From positions 16,554,001 to 16,618,000 of the forward strand of contig OZ316892.1 of assembly GCA_973895155.1 (NCBI GenBank): a stretch of DNA of 64,000 bases. Reading direction: 5' to 3'. The notes under the pieces were generated by a model that saw only the letters and a list, made by a program, of their open reading frames with translations, made no database searches and was not told the origin of the DNA. This document shows, piece after piece, positions 50,901 through 61,500 of this stretch. This DNA is from Marsupella aquatica (Eukaryota; Marchantiophyta). The position numbers were made by a program, and so were the translations under genes. Within the stretch, counting starts at the first letter, position 1, and each line of letters starts with the position of its first letter.

Positions 50901-52800
50901 TGTTTTTGATCAAGTCCCTTGGATTGCACTTTCCTCTTGGTCTATAGTGGAGTGTTGTCACCACTCCTTTGGCTCACAAGGCCAACCAGACCTTGTAAAC
51001 CTCTCTCAAGAATCCACTTGGTGGGTCCTCTCACAAAAACACACCAAAATGGCTACGGGAAGAACACAACTATGAAAGCACCAAAATCATAACACGTAAC
51101 GCACTTTCGAGAGTCAATATGAATCCATATCTTTTGGTGACAAGCAATACATTGCATGAGTAACCCGGCCTCTTGCCATCTACTCAACTCCTGCCTTACT
51201 AGGACAATGACTACTTCTCACCTCACTACTCCAGATTACTTCATTCTCTACGCTACGAGCTAACATTTCATCAACACTAGATTGGGTTCCTCCTGGCTCA
51301 CTACGGGGCTCCCCCTAAATACCAAAAAAAAAACACCAAAGCACCCCTCACGGGGTCACATGATGACGGCTACCCTAGCGGCGCTGCTAAAACCTCATTC
51401 AAGAATTGCATAACCTAAAACATGCGGCACACACATGCTACCTAAAACCCTAATCTATCTACGGGACCGACGGTGCCTTCGACGGTGCCAATCAACAACC
51501 GTAATCCATAGTCTGGGGGAAGTGAGGGGGCCCTCCCATGGTCAAAACCTCAAATATTTGAAACTACTCCCCTGATGGGAGCCCTGCGCGCACAGCCCTG
51601 CTCCTCCTGATCATGGATCCGTAAACGGCTCCCATAACGGATCCCGAACGGCCGAGTTACGGGATTTTCAATCCATAAATCACAAAGACTCTTGAGCTCA
51701 TAACGTATCCGTCTTGGCTCCGTTTGGGGAGCGTTGCACCTTGCAGGAATCAGCTTCCCAAGCTCCTTCCAACAAGCCTGTGAGTTGACCCTTCCAAGTT
51801 ATGCCAAAAATTAAAATCCGTACGGCTAACATCCGTATGGCCAACTAATCCTCCTCAGAATCACTAACGGTGCCGGACTAGTCCCGCTGCTTTTGATCAA
51901 GTCCCATGGACTATGCCACACACACACTCCTACTGGTCGCTGGTGGAGTCCTGTCACCACCCCCCTACTCACATGGTCGACCAATCCGTGCAAGTATTCT
52001 TTAGACACTTAATTCTTGGGGAAAGAACACAATTGTGAACCCAAAAAAAATAACGCCACACCAAAACTTGAGGAATCAAACCAAATCCATATCTTTTGAC
52101 AAAACATCGTAACACATTGCAAGGATAACCCGGCCTCTTGCCGTCTGCCCAACTACTGCCTCACTGGGGCAAGTGTTACACCTCTACCTCACTACTCTGG
52201 CTTGATTCCCTCTTCTGGCTATGAGCTAACTTCCCTAAGCAAACACTAGACTGAGTTCCCCCCCCAACTACTCCGGGGCTTTCCCCCTAAATACCAAGAA
52301 AACACACCAAAGCACCCCTCACGGGGCCACAACGATGGCGGCTTACCCTAGCGGCGCCGCTAAACCCTTCACTAAGAAACCCCTAAACTAAAAGCATGCG
52401 GCACACACATGCTTCTAAAACCCTAAACTAACAATGGGGCCGACGGCGCCCCAACATTACTCCGTGAACCGTGAAATTGCAAGGAACCCCACAATGGCCG
52501 AAACTAGGTGCCCTTCCACTTGCACTTCTGAGTTCACCCCTGGATATCTTTCCTCCTCTTGATCACGAATCACTCAACCGCTCTCGAAACGGACATCGGA
52601 CGACCAAGTTATGGTCATTTCCGTATCCCGTAAACACAACTTCGTCGGGCCATAACCTGCTCATCCTGGCTCCGTTTGAGGAGCGCCGCCTCTTGTTGGA
52701 ATCAGCTCCGCGAGCTCTTTCCAACAAGCCCGTGAGAGACCCCTCACAAAAAAGTTGGAAAGTCAAGGGGCCATATAACCACGTCCGTACGACCACTCTA
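50901..52800. repeat. Two diverged tandem copies of a ~0.95-0.99 kb unit
   Basis: Landmarks recur in the same order 953-987 bases apart. TTTTGATCAAGTCCC occurs at 50904 and 51891. AACCCGGCCTCTTGCC occurs at 51162 and 52127. CACCAAAGCACCCCTCACGG, ATGCGGCACACACATGCT and a block ending in GACGG(T/C)GCC all recur in both, and TAATCCTCCT occurs near 51846 and 52799. The copies have many substitutions and indels. They lie directly downstream (minus sense) of the orphan ORF at 52902-54467 and could be remnants of a larger repeat element or LTR-like sequence. Confidence 0.8.
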
Positions 52801-52901
52801 ATCCTCCTCCTCTTCACTCACGGTGCCCTGGCTTGAGCCCCGTGAGTGGGCCTCCTCATCACTCTCCACTGGAGTGAGTGCCACTTCACTCCTCTTCTTT
52901 T

Positions 52902-54467
52902 TCACCGGGGTACTCCTATACTAGTGCTCCCGTGCTTCCTCAAATTGGCCAAGGCTTGCCATGCCTTAATGTACCCCTCACCAATGGTGTCCTTCCATAA
53001 GGCCGCCTCTTCACTGGACCGCAACTCCAACGGTAAAACCTGCCCGGTGGCCATGGGAGTCCCAGGGGTGACAGATCGGGGTGGCATCCCCGGGGTCCCC
53101 ATGTTGACCTGAGCTTCTCGTAACGATTTACGTACCTCCCTGAGCTTCTTCTCTAAGCTCTTGCTCTTCTCTTGACTCTTCTTGGCTGCATCCAATAGGG
53201 GTCCATACTTCCCACTGACTTCCTTCACCACCATCTCAATGGCCCTGGAGACCAAATCCGGGGGGAGTGTGGAGCTAGGTGTGGAGGGGCTCTTCCGTTT
53301 CCCCAAACTCAAGGCCTCACTCCTCTTAGCCCTTGTCTCAAAGATCACCATCTGACTCCGTAGTGTTCCCACCTGGGCTCTTAACTCCACCACCTCCCCA
53401 GAATTATGCTTCTCTTTGGCCAATGCCTGTTTCAATACTCCAACCTCTTATGCTTCCTTGGCCTTGGTGGACAAGGCCCACTTCAAGTTGGAGATCTCTA
53501 CGTGAGCTGCTTGGAGAAGCTTAACCTTCTCATGAATGGCCTCCTCCTTGGCCTTGATCACCTCCTTCATAGACAGGGCACTCTGCTCCAAAGTCTCTAC
53601 TCTGGTGGTGGCCTGCTTGAGAGAATCTCTCAATGCGTGGACTAGCTTGAGTCCCTCATGGACTCCCTCCTGGAAATCCCGTAACTCCGCCAGGTAGACA
53701 TCAGGAATGTCGTAGACCAGGGGCTCCTCCGGATTTCCCACAAGTGATTCAAGCCACTCCATTGTGGAGTCCTCATCCTGGTTTTCTTCCTCTCTATTAT
53801 CATCCCCAACCGCCGACGATGATCCCTCCGTTAGTTTCCCCAAGATGGTAGTGGCAATACTCCTGATTTCCGTGGTAAGGGATGATCCAATATCTTCCTG
53901 TCCTGGGGAAACAATCCACCCTTCTGCTCTGGCTAGCAAAAATGACCCCATCAAATGTACAGCCCCACCTGGTTTCACACTCCCGGAATTGGCGTCCAAT
54001 AGCTTCTTCAACCTGTAGTACCACCATCCGTACACATGGGCTGGATAGTTCTTGATGTCCATAGCTACCACGAAATGCTCTCCATTCACCATCCCGGATT
54101 GCACGTTACCAAGGACCCGTTGATGAACCTTGGCCAGAAATCCCTTGTGCTCAGCATCCTTGACGGCGGAAAGAGGAATGGAAGTAGTGGAGGTGGGATT
54201 AATCACCCAACCGACCACCATTGTCAACGTGAGCTCTCCCCTTATGTTCCGAGGTGTGAATGAGAATTGTTGGTTCTCCAGGAACAAAAGCTTAGCTAAC
54301 TCCACATGGGGCACTACCCGTTGGAGACATTCAAAGTAGATTCCTTCCGTACGTAACTCCATCCTGGCCTCAATGTTCCAACTCTTCCCCGAAGATATTG
54401 TAATCTCCACCTTCATGAACTCCGTGAGCCCGGTGACTTGAAAAATATTCCTACAATCCTCCATCAC
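52902..54467 (-). pseudogene. Orphan coiled-coil ORF with one in-frame stop
   Basis: One frame runs for about 520 codons from ATG at 54467 to the end at 52902, broken only by TAA at 53450-53448. I do not recognise the family. The first ~210 residues are a globular region (MEDCRNIFQVTGLTEF, AHVYGWWYYRLKKLL, HLMGSFLLARAEGW). Then come an acidic segment (DDNREEENQDED) and long heptad-like helices (RVETLEQSALSMKEVIKAKE, EKSKSLEKKLREVRKSL), then a proline-rich block (GMPPRSVTPGTPM). The stop falls inside the coiled coil between KAKEA and EVGVLKQ. Flanking repeats suggest it belongs to a transposable or repeated unit. Alternatives are a gag-like protein, or a gene just inactivated or read through. 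Confidence 0.6.
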
Positions 54468-55034
54468 CTTGGCGGAGGTTTTGGGATAAATTTGACGGAA
54501 AACAAAAAAACAAAAAAAACACCCCCGACACCTCCTTTTGCCTTGCGCCCCGGTGCCTTATTCCCTCCTCGCGGCTGCCCCCTCCTTTTCCTTCCTCGCG
54601 GCCCTTCTGCGCCTTCTTCACGGCTGCCTCGCGGGGCGTGTTTAATGGCGCGCGGCCCTATGCAGGGCGCGTTGCCTTTGGTGCGCCATGGTCCCGGCTT
54701 ACTCATGGGGGTCCCGGATGCTCCCCTTTAATGGCCCTCCCCAGGCCCCGATGCTCCCTGCCACTCGCGGGTGGCTCCTCGCCTCGCCCGACTCGCCGGG
54801 CCATAACCACCTCGGGCGAGCGGCCCTCCTCACTCACGGGAGCCCTAAATGCCCTGGGCACGCAGCCCTATGGGCTCGCCGCTGCTTCCTCCCGGCATGT
54901 TCTTCCTCTCGGCTGTGCTCTCCTTAGGAGGGCTTTTAAAAGAAACCCCCCCACTTCCTGTTTCGGTCCTACTCGCGGGAGCACTTAGTGCTCGGCTACT
55001 CGCGGGCTCCTAAGGGGCTTTAATCCCCCCCCAC
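54468..55034. other. GC-rich island between orphan ORF and retroelement
   Basis: About 560 bases, markedly richer in G and C than the neighbours, with recurrent CTCGCGG, GGCCCT and CGCGGG words. In minus sense it lies immediately upstream of the orphan ORF and could be its promoter. It abuts the terminal repeat of the retroelement at 55035. Open frames in it (54438-54731 and 54638-54988 plus) look compositional. Confidence 0.45.
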
Positions 55035-55210
55035 TGTCGTGACATATAGTATCGTAGCCATAGTGTATCGAAAACATACAAGTCACCGGCAAGGCATACG
55101 TGCAAGCTGCTAGCAACCAACATCCTGAGAAAAAAGTCCAATCACATTCACAAGTGCCGAGAAAAAGCAAATGAAGTGGTATGTACGTAGTGGAGGTGTA
55201 AACCTCTGTA
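55035..55210 (-). repeat. LTR-like terminal repeat A (3' end of retroelement copy 1)
   Basis: 176 bases. In element orientation it starts TACAGAGGTTTACACC and ends ATATGTCACGACA. It directly follows a polypurine tract (GGGGGGGA, 55218-55211), as a 3' LTR should. The same 176-base unit occurs at 57758-57933 and 58293-58468. The end is CA but the start is TA rather than TG, so I treat LTR as a strong inference. Confidence 0.7.
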
Positions 55211-57757
55211 TCCCCCCCAGACCACAGCCAAAAGGAGGGCTGAAGAAAATTCAGGTAGCACGTGGAGCACAAGAAGGGCAAAACCATAACCCTTCTGGCA
55301 CCTGGGTAAGTTCAAGCCGAAGGCAGAAAAGATGGTACCCTCCATTGCAATTGTCACACAACAGCATCTAGTCAGCATCATCAATTTGCAAACACACTTT
55401 GCAAGGGTAGTCCACAGGTGGAATCCAGGTAGAAGTCACAATGGTGGGATCCAGGTTAGGCAGATGACAAGGGGCGCAATTCTTGGCATTGTCAGCAATT
55501 ATGCGCCCATCTGCCCCTTGTAACTCTAGCACTCCAGACGGTCGAATAGCTTTAACCCTGAGAATAGTACGACTGGTAGAGGTGTCCAGGGTGTCATTAG
55601 CTTGCCGCTGCAAGTACACAAAATCTCCCACATCAAACTTCCTGACCTTGGGCTGAAAACTGCCCCCTTGTGTGTGTGCATAACGCAATGTGTCCCTGTG
55701 TTGTGCAATGGCCAAATTCTCCATGGCCATGGGCATAACCCTCCTGAATAGGGCAGCCCTCTCAGAGATCACATCAGACCAAGTCACAGCTGAATCCAAG
55801 TCCACCACCTGAAGCATGTGAGCAGCAATAGCAGAAGGTGGAACTGGGTGACGACCAAACAACAAGAAGTAGGGAGAAAAGTTAGACAGTGATGCATGTC
55901 TAGACATCCTATACCCCATGGCAATGTAGGGTAAGGCCAGGTCCCAATCCTCCTTGTTTTTGGTGAGGCAGATCTTCCGAAGGCCCTTCTTGCATGTCTG
56001 AACCATGCGCTCTGCCAAGCCATCTGCCTGTGGGTGATCTCGTGATGTCCGGCGATGATCAATGAGGGCCTGATCAAGCAGCTCCTGGAACTCTCCTCTA
56101 AACTCTGAGCCCTGGTCAGTGAGACATTCTGCACAAGCTCCAAAGCGGCTGAGAACTTGTTGCAGGAATGCCTGGCTGGTGCTACGGGAGGTCTTATCCG
56201 GCAATGCCACAAGTTCTATCCACTTGGAGAAATGCTCTATCATGATCATGATGTAGAGATTACCCCGAGATGTGAGGGGTAATTCTCCAGCCAAATCACA
56301 TGACCAACGATAAAACATGCCCTGAATAGGGAGTGGATGAAGTGTGGGTTGCCGAGTCGTGAAAGAAGTCCTTACCCTATCACACTGCTCACACCGGGCA
56401 ATAACATCTCGAACCTGGCCATGCATGCCTCTCCAATGATAATGAGGGACCAAGAGGCTGTAAGTCCTCTTAACGCCAAAATGACCAAGCTCAGAATGTA
56501 CCTTACGAATAAGGCCAACCCTCTCATGAATGGGTGGAACCACCACTTCCCTGTCTGGCAAGCAGCGCACGAGATGATCTCCCTTCCACAAGTAGCGCTT
56601 GGACCTTTGCTGAATTCGGTCTCTCTGGGCAGCAGTAACATGTGTGGGGTACTCCCCATGCTGCAGAAATCTCAGAGTGTCGCTATCCTCCCATATGTCC
56701 ACCACAGGTTGGTCAACAACATAGCATGGCAGCAAAGCAAGATAGGTCAATGCATGAAATGTAGGCAGGATGGAAACCTGGTCAAAATCTTGCCGTGCAT
56801 CTGAGGAATCATCAGAGGTAATCAAAGGGCTGTGGGACATAGTGTCAGCATTCTGATGTGTCAAACCAGGCCTATGAATTACCTCAAAGTCATACTCCTG
56901 GAGGATGAGTGCCCGACGAGCAAGCTTGCCAGTAACCTTGTCGTTAGTCATCAACCACTTCAAGGGCTGGTGGTCGGTGTAGAGAGTAAACCTGGTCCCA
57001 TAGAGGTAGGGCCTGTAATGTATGACAGCCCACACAACAGCAAGGCATTCACCCTCATAAGAAGAATAATGACTCTCTGCCTGATTGTTGCTCCTGGATG
57101 CATAGACAATGACGTACTCTTTACGTTCCTCATCATGCTGGCCCAAAATGGCACCAATCCCAAGGGCACTCCAATCTATGTGTAGCACAAAGACCTTGTT
57201 GAAATCAGGTCTTCTCAGCACCGGGTATTTTGAGAGCTTCTCCTTCAAAGTGGCAAATGCTGCCTCAGCATCTGTACTCCATGTCCAAGTCACATTCTTT
57301 TTCAACAAAGCATACAATGGGTGTGCAATGGTGCTGAAATCTTTGATGTAGATCCGGTAGTAATTGCACAACCCAATGAAACTCCTCAAAGTGTGAACAT
57401 CAGTAGGAGTGGGCATTTCCAAGATGGATACCACCTTGGCCCAGTGAGCCATGGTTCCATTTGGAAGAATGCGGTGCCCAAGGTATACTACTGATCTGAC
57501 AGCAAATTCACACTTCTTGGGGTGTATCTTTAGGTTCACCTTCTTAAGCCTCATGAATAGCTCCTCAAGGTCAAGTAGATGCTGGTCAAATCCTTTGCTG
57601 TGGACCAACACATCATCAATGTAGCATTTTAGAAACTCAGCACCTTGAAGAACCTGGTCCATGACTCTTTGAAAGAATATGGGCGCATTCTTCAAGCCAA
57701 ATGGCATCACCAACCACTCCCATAGTTGGTTACTACCATGGAAAGCTGTTTTCTGGC
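55211..57757 (-). pseudogene. Truncated Ty3/gypsy polyprotein (copy 1): partial RT, RNase H, integrase, broken PHD
   Basis: The coding region begins abruptly in mid-RT (KTAFHGSNQLWEWLVMPFG) and keeps the RT catalytic motif CYIDDVLVHS, RNase H, the HHCC zinc region and the D,D,E core of integrase. It stops at TAG (55370-55368) inside the PHD finger, where the other copy has CAG, and the frame continues open beyond. A few per cent of residues differ from the copy at 58509-62516. Protease, methyltransferase and N-terminal RT are missing. The open frame extends 5' through repeat B, giving a chimeric N-terminus from LTR sequence that is probably meaningless. Not autonomous. Confidence 0.9.
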
Positions 57758-57933
57758 TGTCGTGACATATAGTATCGTAGCCATAGTGTATCGAAAACAT
57801 ACAAGTCACCGGCAATGCATATGTGCAAGCTGCTAGCAACCAACATCCTGAGAAAAAAGTCCAATCACATTCACAAGTGCCAAGAAAAAGCAACTGAGAT
57901 GGTATGTACGTAGTGGAGGTGTAAACCTCTGTA
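57758..57933 (-). repeat. LTR-like terminal repeat B
   Basis: A 176-base copy of the same repeat, directly joined to the truncated RT of copy 1. It is flanked by TGGC on both sides (57754-57757 and 57934-57937). It is either the 5' LTR of an internally deleted element or a solo LTR with a 4-base target duplication. Confidence 0.7.
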
Positions 57934-58292
57934 TGGCGTGATAGAAACAAACGTGCTGAAATCGAATCGAAAACCGGTGAGATGCCAAGGTCGGCCGGGA
58001 GCATCTAACGAATCACTATGTGAATTCCGTGTACGGAACCAACGAGCAGCCTCTGAAAAACCCTGTCTCACAGCGATTCAAGAAGAACTAAAGAACGGCA
58101 AAGAAAAACATGCCCTAAGTAGGACCGGGTCCAGGCGTCACACTAACAAACCCCTTTTGCTTCAAGAATAGCCCAGACTCGCTACAAGAACATGACACTA
58201 ACTCAAGTAGTACACTAGCCCTAACCATACCTAGCGGGCATGCGAGGGACATGCCGATGTGCACAAGCGACACTGTCCCTCGGCATGACAGC
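57934..58292. other. 358-bp spacer between repeats B and C
   Basis: Unique in this window, with no coding content. It holds an internal palindrome-like pair near the right end (CGAGGGACATGCCGA and CCCTCGGCATGAC). It is absent next to repeat A, so it is not part of the LTR. It may be the original host sequence between two insertions. Confidence 0.5.
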
Positions 58293-58468
58293 TATCGTGA
58301 CATATAGTATCGTAGCCATAGTGTATCGAAAACATACAAGTCACCGGCAATGCATATGTGCAAGCTGCTAGCAACCAACATCCTGAGAAAAAAGTCCAAT
58401 CACATTCACAAGTGCCAAGAAAAAGCAACTGAGATGGTATGTACGTAGTGGAGGTGTAAACCTCTGTA
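58293..58468 (-). repeat. LTR-like terminal repeat C (3' end of copy 2)
   Basis: 176 bases, following the polypurine tract of copy 2. It differs slightly from repeats A and B (the end reads ACGATA where the others have ACGACA). At 176 bases it is short for a Ty3/gypsy LTR. Confidence 0.7.
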
Positions 58469-58476
58469 TCCCCCCC
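58469..58476 (-). promoter_or_regulatory. Polypurine tract of copy 2
   Basis: GGGGGGGA in element sense, immediately before the terminal repeat. This is the expected plus-strand primer for reverse transcription. The equivalent in copy 1 is at 55211-55218. Confidence 0.7.
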
Positions 58477-58508
58477 AGACCACAGTCAAAAGGAGGGCTG
58501 AAGAAAAT

Positions 58509-61500
58509 TCAGGTAGCACGTGGAGCACAGGAAGGGCAAAACCATAACCCTTCTGGCACCTGGGTAAGTTCAGGCCAAAGGCAGAAAAGATGGTACCCTC
58601 CATTGCAATTGTCACACAGCAGCATCTGGTCAGCATCATCAATTTGCAAACACACTTTGCAAGGGTAGTCCACAGGTGGAATCCAAGTAGAAGTCACAAT
58701 GGTGAGATCTAGGTTAGGCAGATGACAAGGGGCGCAATTCTTGGCATTGTCAGCAATTGTGCGCCCATTTGCCCCTTGTAACTCTAGCACTCCAGACGGT
58801 CGAATAGCTTTGACCCTGAGAATAGTGCGACTGGTAGAGGTGTCCAGGGTGTCATTAGCTTGCCGCTGCAAGTACACAAAATCTCCCACTTCAAACTTCC
58901 TGACCTTGGGCTGAAAACTGCCCCCTCGTGTGTGTGCATAACGCAATGTGTCCCTGTGTTGTGCAATGGCCAAATTCTCCATGGCCATGGGCATAACCCT
59001 CCTGAATAGGGCAGCCCTCTCAGAGATCACATCAGACCAAGTCACAGCTGAATCCAGGTCCACCACCTGAAGCATGTGAGAAGCAATAGCAGAAGGTGGA
59101 ACTGGGTGACGACCAAACAACAAGAAGTAGGGAGAAAAGTTAGACAGTGATGCATGTCTAGACATCCTATACCCCATGGCAATGTAGGGTAAGGCCAGGT
59201 CCCAATCCTCCTTGTTTTTGGTGAGGCAGATCTTCCAAAGGCCCTTCTTGCATGTCTGAACCATGCGCTCTGCCAAGCCATCTGCCTGTGGGTGATCTCG
59301 TGATATCCGGCGATGATCAATGAGAGCCTGATCAAGCAGCTCCTGGAACTCCTCTCTGAACTCAGATCCCTGGTCAGTGAGACATTCTGCACAAGCTCCA
59401 AAGCGACTGAGAACTTGTTGTAGGAATTCCTGGCTGGTGCTACGGGAGGTCTTATCCGGTAATGCCACAAGTTCTATCCACTTGGAGAAATGCTCTATCA
59501 TGATCATGATGTAGAGATTACCCCGAGACGTGAGGGGTAATTCTCCAGCCAAATCACATGACCAACGATAAAACATGCCCTGAATAGGGAGTGGATGAAG
59601 TGTGGGTTGCCGAGATGTGAAAGAAGTCCTCACCCTATCACATTGTTCACACCGGGCAATAACATCTTGAACCTGGCCATGCATGCCTCTCCAATGATAA
59701 TGAGGGACCAAGAGGCTGTAAGTCCTCTTAACGCCAAAATGACCAAGCTCAGAATGTACCTTACGGATAAGGCCAACCCTCTCATGAATGGGTGGAACCA
59801 CCACTTCCCTGTCTGGCAAGCAGCGCACGAGATGATCTCGCTTCCACAAGTAACGCTTGGACCTTTGCTGAATTCGGTCTCTCTGGGTTGCAGTAACATG
59901 TATGGGGTACTCCCCATGCTGCAAAAATCTCAGAGTGTCGCTGTCCTCCCATATGTCCACCACAGGTTGGTCAACGATGTAGCATGGCAGCAAAGCAAGA
60001 TAGGTAGATGTATGAAATGTAGGCAGGATGGAAACCTGGTCAAAATCCTGCCGTGCATCTGAGGGATCATCAGAGGCAATCAAAGGGCTGCGGGACATAG
60101 TGTCAGCATTTTGATGTGTCACACCAGGCCTATGAATTACCTCAAAATCATACTCCTGAAGTATGAGTGCCCAACGAGCAAGCTTGCCAGTAAGCTTGTC
60201 GTTGGTCATCAACCACTTCAAGGGCTGGTGGTCGGTGTAGAGAACAAACCTGGTCCCATAGAGGTAGGGCCTGTAATGTATTACAGCCCACACAACAGCA
60301 AGGCATTCACCCTCATAAGAAGAATAATGACTCTCTGCCTGATTGTTGCTCCTGGATGCATAGGCAATGACGTACTCTTTACCTTCCTCATCATGCTGGC
60401 CCAGAATGGCACCAATCCCAAGGGCACTCCAATCTGTGTGTAGCACAAAGACCTTGCTGAAATCAGGTCTTCTCAGCACCGGGTATTTTGAGAGCTTCTC
60501 CTTCAAAGTGGCAAATGCTGCCTCAGCATCTGTACTCCATGTCCAAGTCACATTCTTTTTCAACAAAGCATACAATGGGTGTGCAATGGTACTGAAATCT
60601 TTGATGTAGATCCAGTAGTAATTGCACAACCCAATAAAACTCCTCAAAGTGTGAACATCGGTAGGAGTGGGCATTTCCAAGATGGATACCACCTTGGCCC
60701 AGTGAGCCATGGTTCCATTTGGAAGAATGCGATGCCCAAGATATACTACTGATCTGACAGCAAATTCACACTTCTTGGGGTGTATCTTTAGGTTCACCTT
60801 CTTAAGCCTCATGAATAGCTCCTCAAGGTCAAGTAGATGCTGGTCAAATCCTTTGCTGTGGACCAACACATCATCAATGTAGCATTTTAGAAACTCAGCA
60901 CCTTGAAGAACCTGGTCCATGACTCTTTGAAAGAATATGGGCGCATTCTTCAAGCCAAATGGCATCACCAACCACTTCCATAGTTGGTTACTACCATGGA
61001 AAGCTGTTTTCTTGCGGTCTTTTGCAAGCAGCAAAATCTGGTTGAAGCCTTGCCTTAGATCCACAAGAGTGAAGATGTCTGAGTCTCCAATGCTGTCAAA
61101 TAGCTCCTCTGGCCGCGGCATGGGGTACCTGTCCTGGGGTGTGACCAGGTTCAATGGCCTATAGTCCCCACACATGCGCTTCTCTGTCCACAATCCACTG
61201 GAATCCTTCTTTGCTGGCATCATTATAGCTGCCGCAAAATCTGATGTAGATGGCTGAATAAGACCAGCTTCATAAAGCTCTTGGCACCTCTCATCCACCA
61301 GCTGCCACTCATGCTTACTCAAATGGTGTCTCCGCCTGAAGATAGGTGTTTCATCAGCCAACTCAATGGAGAACTGCATAGTCTTGCACTTACCCAAGTC
61401 CTTCATAGAGAAAGCAAACACATTCTCATGCTTGAGGAGCAAATTCAGTAGCTGGTCCTTCTGTCTTTTACTCAGGTGGTTGCCCATGATAAATGTGTAG

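Noticed and set aside
56337-56804. 155-codon plus-strand ORF antisense to integrase of copy 1, with a matching ORF at 59595-60062 in copy 2
   Set aside because: It is conserved only because the sense-strand integrase is conserved. No independent motif or start context was seen.
57758-58004. N-terminal part of the 878-codon ORF (LTR and spacer-derived peptide)
   Set aside because: The frame passes through a non-coding terminal repeat and spacer before entering RT. The methionine start has no support as a real protein start.
58293-58468. Repeat C plus the 358-bp spacer as one long LTR
   Set aside because: The spacer does not follow repeat A or repeat B, so the repeated unit is only 176 bases.
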